From NCBI RefSeq assembly GCF_900129555.1, contig NZ_FQWC01000001.1:62001-126000 (forward strand): 64,000 nucleotides of DNA, given 5' to 3'. Both the position numbers and the translations under genes were made by a program. The number at the start of each line of letters is the position of its first letter. Position 1 is the stretch's first letter. This stretch comes from Flavobacterium defluvii (lineage in GTDB: Bacteria; Bacteroidota; Bacteroidia; Flavobacteriales; Flavobacteriaceae). Below the pieces are notes generated by a model, which saw only the letters and a list, made by a program, of their open reading frames with translations, was not told the DNA's origin and ran no database searches. Shown piece by piece: positions 59,908 through 64,000 of the stretch.

Positions 59908-61884
59908 TTAATCTACGTTGTCGTGCAAAAATGAATTGTTTGAACGCAATTGCAAATCGTTGTTACTATCAGTTCCTACTGAGATTCTCGAATTTGTATT
60001 ATTTGATTGAGAATTCGATAAATCGATTCCTAATCTTTTGTAAGCCGGCTCTTTTTCCAGCTCATCAATTCTTGAAACATTATTGTGGAATTTATAATTA
60101 AATTCTTTTAGTTTCTTTCTTCTTTCTTCAGCTCTTAAACGTAAAGTTTCTTCAATTGTCAATTCCATTGGAGAAACTTCTGAAGTTGTTGTAAAATCAG
60201 GCTGACTTGAAAAATCAGCTCTTGGTTTTAAAGTAATGTTCAATTCCTCCGGAACTGTATCTTCGATTACTTTTTCAACTGGTTTAGAAGCTGTCAATTC
60301 ATTTTCAACTTCCATATATTCTTCAAGAGAATATTTGATAATTCCGTTATCAGAAAGTTCTGTTACCGGTACAAATGAAACTGGATCGTTTACTTTTATA
60401 TTACGTGTTTCATTAGTTAATTCGAAAATGATTTTATTTTCCTGCTCCGAAACTGGTTCTTTTTTAACTTCTGGCTCAGATTTGAAAAGCGGCAGATCAA
60501 ATGAAAAAGTAGTTTGTTCTTCTCTTTCAAAAGTTCTTTGCTGTACAGGTTTTACTTCCTGAATAGTTTGTGCTGCAGGAGTTGAAATTCTAAAATCGAT
60601 ATCTGTTATTGGCGAAACGATTTCAAAAGTTACGTCAAGGTTTTTAATAAACTCAGACATAACTACCAATTCTTCCTGATTAATTGTTGGTGTAACTGGA
60701 GCAACTGGAGTCTGCACGGGAGCAACCGGATCTTCCATCAAATCAAAAATAACCTTTTCTTCTGATTTTGCAGTAGGTGTTTCTGCATTTAAATCAAATG
60801 AAGTAAGTGGTCTGTTTGTTAAATTATGAACACTTCTCTGCTCATCTTCTAACGTGTGAATGATTTTTTTAGGCTCTGTATTAACAATCTCATTTTGTTG
60901 TTCAACGTCAAAACCAGTAGCAATAATAGTTACAGCAATAGCTTCGCCAAGGCTTTCGTCTTCTCCAACCCCCATGATGATATTTGCGTTGTAACCTGCT
61001 TCTGCCTGAATATGATCGTTGATTTCTCCAATTTCATCAAGCGTTATTTCGTTAGATCCAGAAACGATAAGCAACAATACGTTTTTGGCTCCTGTAATTT
61101 TATTGTCATTTAATAATGGAGAATCTAATGCCGATACAATCGCATCTTTTGCTCTGTTTTCTCCTTCTGCCACAGCAGATCCCATAATAGCTGTCCCGCT
61201 GTTTGCCAAAACTGTTTTGGCATCGCGTAAATCGATATTTTGAGTATAGTGGTGCGTAATTACTTCAGCAATACCTCTGGAAGCAGTTGCTAAAACTTCA
61301 TCCGCTTTTGAGAATCCAGCTTTGAAACCTAGATTTCCGTAAACTTCTCTTAATTTATTGTTGTTGATTACAATTAAAGAGTCAACTTGTTTACGTAATT
61401 TTTCGATTCCTAATAAAGCCTGTTCCTGACGTACTTTCCCTTCAAACTGAAACGGAATTGTCACAATACCAACTGTAAGAATTTCTCTTTCTTTTGCTAA
61501 TTGAGCAATTACCGGAGCTGCACCTGTACCGGTTCCTCCACCCATACCTGCAGTAATAAATACCATTTTAGTACCGCGGTCTAACATTTTTTCAATGTCG
61601 GCAATGCTTTCAATAGCAGATTGCTGTCCTACATCAGGATTTGCTCCTGCTCCAAGACCTTCTGTTAAATTTACTCCTAACTGAATTTTGTTAGGTACTG
61701 AACTGTTCTGTAGTGCTTGTGAATCGGTATTACAAACTATAAAATCCACACCTTTAATACCTTGCTTAAACATGTGGTTAATAGCATTACTACCACCTCC
61801 ACCTACACCTATTACTTTGATTACATTTGATTGATTTTTCGGTAAATCAAATGAGATACTTCCAAATTCTGAGTTGCTCATCAT
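59908..61884 (-). CDS. ftsZ: Cell division protein FtsZ with long C-terminal extension
   Basis: A 658-residue tubulin-like GTPase. The GTPase core has G-V-G-G-G-G-S-N-A (about 26-34), the tubulin signature G-G-G-T-G-T-G-A-A-P (about 116-125) and N-N-N-K-L-R. After about residue 330 comes an unstructured linker of roughly 280 residues, far longer than in most bacteria, and then a C-terminal peptide L-R-S-N-N-S-F-L-H-D-N-V-D that is likely the partner-binding tail in this group. FtsZ forms the division ring. It lies 93 bp after ftsA. Confidence 0.97.
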   Translation of the reverse strand: MMSNSEFGSISFDLPKNQSNVIKVIGVGGGGSNAINHMFKQGIKGVDFIVCNTDSQALQNSSVPNKIQLGVNLTEGLGAGANPDVGQQSAIESIADIEKMLDRGTKMVFITAGMGGGTGTGAAPVIAQLAKEREILTVGIVTIPFQFEGKVRQEQALLGIEKLRKQVDSLIVINNNKLREVYGNLGFKAGFSKADEVLATASRGIAEVITHHYTQNIDLRDAKTVLANSGTAIMGSAVAEGENRAKDAIVSALDSPLLNDNKITGAKNVLLLIVSGSNEITLDEIGEINDHIQAEAGYNANIIMGVGEDESLGEAIAVTIIATGFDVEQQNEIVNTEPKKIIHTLEDEQRSVHNLTNRPLTSFDLNAETPTAKSEEKVIFDLMEDPVAPVQTPVAPVTPTINQEELVVMSEFIKNLDVTFEIVSPITDIDFRISTPAAQTIQEVKPVQQRTFEREEQTTFSFDLPLFKSEPEVKKEPVSEQENKIIFELTNETRNIKVNDPVSFVPVTELSDNGIIKYSLEEYMEVENELTASKPVEKVIEDTVPEELNITLKPRADFSSQPDFTTTSEVSPMELTIEETLRLRAEERRKKLKEFNYKFHNNVSRIDELEKEPAYKRLGIDLSNSQSNNTNSRISVGTDSNNDLQLRSNNSFLHDNVD

Positions 61885-61977
61885 CTTTTTGGTTTTTTGA
61901 AATTCTTATTTAGTACATTTTTTACTTCTTGACTTGGGGCAAAAAGTAATCCTTTTCTCTTATTAATCGGCTTATAT

Positions 61978-63384
61978 TTATTCAGCGTTGTCTAAAAAAT
62001 CTTTGATTTTATCAACGTATCTGTCAAAAAATGATCTCCTAATTTTTGTTTCTGTAGATTCTGCTGCTGCCTTTGTTGTTTTTATTTCTCTAGGCTCTTC
62101 AATAGCTTCTACTTTCTCAACGTAGTTTTCTTCAACTTCGTATCGCTGCACCGGCGGAGGAACATTTCTATAAACAACTTTTGGCTGTTCGTTTACTGCT
62201 TCCATTCTTATCGCGCTTTGTGTGCTGTTTTCAATACTGTTCATTACTAAACCAACAGCTGTTGCAAACAATGGGCTTGAAATTTCTTCGCTTGAGTTTC
62301 CTGCTAAATGCTCGTTTGGATATCCTATTCTGGTATCCATACCTGTGATATACTCCACCAATTGTTTAATATGTTTTAGCTGGGCCCCGCCACCTGTAAG
62401 AACAATTCCTGCGATCAGTTTTTTACGCGGATCTTCGTGTCCGTAGGCTTTAATTTCTGCAAAAACCTGTTCTACAATTTCCACCACACGTGCGTGGATA
62501 ATTTTAGAAAGATTTTTTAATGAAATCTCTTTTGGTTCTCTTCCTCTTAGACCAGGAATAGAAACGATTTCATTGTCTTTATTTTCTCCCGGCCATGCTG
62601 ATCCGAATTTTATTTTTAAAAGCTCTGCTTGTTTTTCAATAATCGAACAGCCTTCTTTAATATCATCTGTAATTACGTTTCCACCGAAAGGAATTACAGC
62701 TGTATGACGAATAATCCCGTCTTTAAAAATGGCTAAATCTGTTGTTCCGCCCCCGATATCGATAAGCGCAACTCCTGCTTCTTTTTCTTCCTGACTTAAA
62801 ACTGCATCTGCCGAAGCTAATGGTTCTAATGTTAATCCGGATAATTCGATTCCTGAACTCTGAATACATCTTCCAACGTTTCTGATTGAAGAAGCCTGCC
62901 CAACTACAACATGAAAACTAGATTCTAATCTTCCGCCATACATTCCGATTGGCTCTTTAATTTCAGACTGTCCGTCGATTTTAAATTCCTGTGGCAGAAC
63001 GTGAATGATTTCTTCTCCCGGTAACATCGCCAGTTTATTTACCTGATCGATTAAAAGCTGAATATCTTTTTCACCAATTACTTCTTCCGGATTATTACGG
63101 CTGATGTAATCTGTATGCTGAATACTTCTAATGTGTTGTCCGGCGATACCCACAACGACATCTTTTATTTTGTAACCTGAATTATTTTCTGCTTCAAGTA
63201 TTGCTTGCTGAATTGACTGAATGGTCTGCGTAATGTTGTTTACAACTCCTCTTGCAACTCCCAGACTTTTGGATTTTCCAATACCCAAAATTTCCAATTT
63301 GCCATACTCATTTTTCTTGCCTATCATGGCAACTATTTTTGTTGTTCCAATATCTAGACCTACTGCAATATTATCTTTTTCCAT
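61978..63384 (-). CDS. ftsA: Cell division protein FtsA
   Basis: A 468-residue actin-like ATPase. Visible motifs: V-G-L-D-I-G-T-T-K-I (residues 8-17), the SHS2/1C region, I-D-I-G-G-G-T-T-D-L (about 209-218) and V-L-T-G-G-G-A (about 329-335). The C terminus has an acidic linker and a final helix (F-F-D-R-Y-V-D-K-I-K-D-F-L) that should attach it to the membrane. It links FtsZ filaments to the membrane. It is 6 bp from ftsQ. Confidence 0.97.
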   Translation of the reverse strand: MEKDNIAVGLDIGTTKIVAMIGKKNEYGKLEILGIGKSKSLGVARGVVNNITQTIQSIQQAILEAENNSGYKIKDVVVGIAGQHIRSIQHTDYISRNNPEEVIGEKDIQLLIDQVNKLAMLPGEEIIHVLPQEFKIDGQSEIKEPIGMYGGRLESSFHVVVGQASSIRNVGRCIQSSGIELSGLTLEPLASADAVLSQEEKEAGVALIDIGGGTTDLAIFKDGIIRHTAVIPFGGNVITDDIKEGCSIIEKQAELLKIKFGSAWPGENKDNEIVSIPGLRGREPKEISLKNLSKIIHARVVEIVEQVFAEIKAYGHEDPRKKLIAGIVLTGGGAQLKHIKQLVEYITGMDTRIGYPNEHLAGNSSEEISSPLFATAVGLVMNSIENSTQSAIRMEAVNEQPKVVYRNVPPPVQRYEVEENYVEKVEAIEEPREIKTTKAAAESTETKIRRSFFDRYVDKIKDFLDNAE

Positions 63385-63390
63385 TTTCTA

Positions 63391-64000
63391 TTATTTTGTG
63401 CAAACTACTTGTTCCGTAAACCTAAGGTCAATCTTGCTGTATTTATATAACGAACTATCTAAAACTGCTTTTTGAAAAAACGCTTTATAGTTTCTAAATT
63501 TTTTATCAACATTCATCGTACGACCAAAATCTATGAAGTAATCATAGTTTCGGTTAAACATTTTTAGGCTGCCATTAGGCATAATTTGTATTGCAATGAT
63601 GTTTTTTTTCAAAAACGCATCGTCGTAAATTGTGCGAAATAAAGCAGCTAAATCTTCGTTATTTTTTTCATTTATTGCCCCTGAAACAAGAGGAACTCGC
63701 GCCGTAAAATTATCTGACAAGGGCATTTTATTACCCTCATAGTCAATATAAAAAGAGCGATCACCATCATAAACTCGCGCTATTGGTGTCTTCTGTTTTA
63801 CTACCGCTTTTAGAACACCGTCGATACTTACAAAAACATCCGACTTCTCAATCATGTCTTGCGCATCAAGGTTTTTTTCTATCTTATTCAAATCTACTTC
63901 ATCTTTTCTAATACTGGAAGCGTCTCTTTTATTTTCTATCAACAATTTATTAACCGTTTCTGGCTTAACAAAAAGCGTATTTTCTCCTACAAAAACGACC
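63391..64000 (-). CDS. ftsQ: Cell division protein FtsQ (C-terminal part)
   Basis: An open frame enters from the right edge and runs to a stop at 63391; its true start is outside the window. It begins V-V-F-V-G-E-N-T-L-F-V and continues V-S-I-D-G-V-L-K-A-V-V-K-Q-K-T-P-I-A-R-V, the POTRA-type domain and following beta domain of FtsQ. Position directly in front of ftsA confirms the call. FtsQ is a bitopic membrane protein of the divisome. Confidence 0.9.
   Translation of the reverse strand, partial: VVFVGENTLFVKPETVNKLLIENKRDASSIRKDEVDLNKIEKNLDAQDMIEKSDVFVSIDGVLKAVVKQKTPIARVYDGDRSFYIDYEGNKMPLSDNFTARVPLVSGAINEKNNEDLAALFRTIYDDAFLKKNIIAIQIMPNGSLKMFNRNYDYFIDFGRTMNVDKKFRNYKAFFQKAVLDSSLYKYSKIDLRFTEQVVCTK

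Overview
The window is about 64 kb of low-GC chromosome from a gliding member of the Flavobacteriaceae, most likely a Flavobacterium. The evidence is the order gldK-gldL-gldM-gldN plus a second gldN copy, the run miaB / sigma-54 activator / lptE / secG / groES / groEL, a very long FtsZ, and many promoters of the Bacteroidetes type (TTG, about 20 bp, TAnnTTTG). There is no rRNA, CRISPR array or recognisable transposase. One tRNA is present, tRNA-Arg(TCG).

Layout. (1) 1-10.4 kb is an Rhs polymorphic-toxin locus on the minus strand. Two large Rhs/YD-repeat genes are followed downstream by a predicted immunity gene. After it comes a string of displaced, partly broken Rhs C-terminal tips, two of them with a small gene of their own. 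Two copies of a 206-207 bp palindromic element with perfect 26-bp inverted ends sit directly in front of two of the tips. (2) 10.7-18.2 kb holds miscellaneous genes: a leucine-rich repeat protein, DUF1761, an acyltransferase, a lipid kinase, an App1-type phosphatase, an ABC-F ATPase and DUF983. (3) 18.2-29.3 kb is the type IX secretion / gliding core (gldK, L, M, N and a gldO-like copy), with an FAD oxidoreductase on one side and an arginase-fold protein and topA on the other. (4) 29.7-37.5 kb is a plus-strand housekeeping block: miaB, sigma-54 activator, lptE, an acidic-repeat TPR protein, secG, groES, groEL. (5) 37.8-49.7 kb holds a nucleotide phosphodiesterase, SDR + AraC, SulP, a LytS/LytTR two-component system, secreted proteins of unknown role, and a divergent pair of small phage-type regulators. 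(6) 49.7-59 kb is a mosaic of small membrane, hydrolase and lipoprotein genes. (7) 59-64 kb is the cell-division run ftsQ-ftsA-ftsZ (minus strand), then yqeY and the tRNA.

Four observations look most worth following. Three places around the LytTR system (42.88, 45.27 and 48.76 kb) carry the same 11-mer GTATAAATACG at exactly the same distance from a promoter -7 box, which suggests a small regulon. One of these promoters faces a gene-free stretch that ends in a terminator, a candidate small RNA of about 120 nt. A second candidate structured RNA, with a three-way junction and its own terminator, lies at 49.69-49.87 kb behind the small Cro-like gene. The Rhs tip array with its palindromic elements looks like a recombination-driven toxin reservoir. 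All readings come from eye inspection of sequence and translations; no database search was run.
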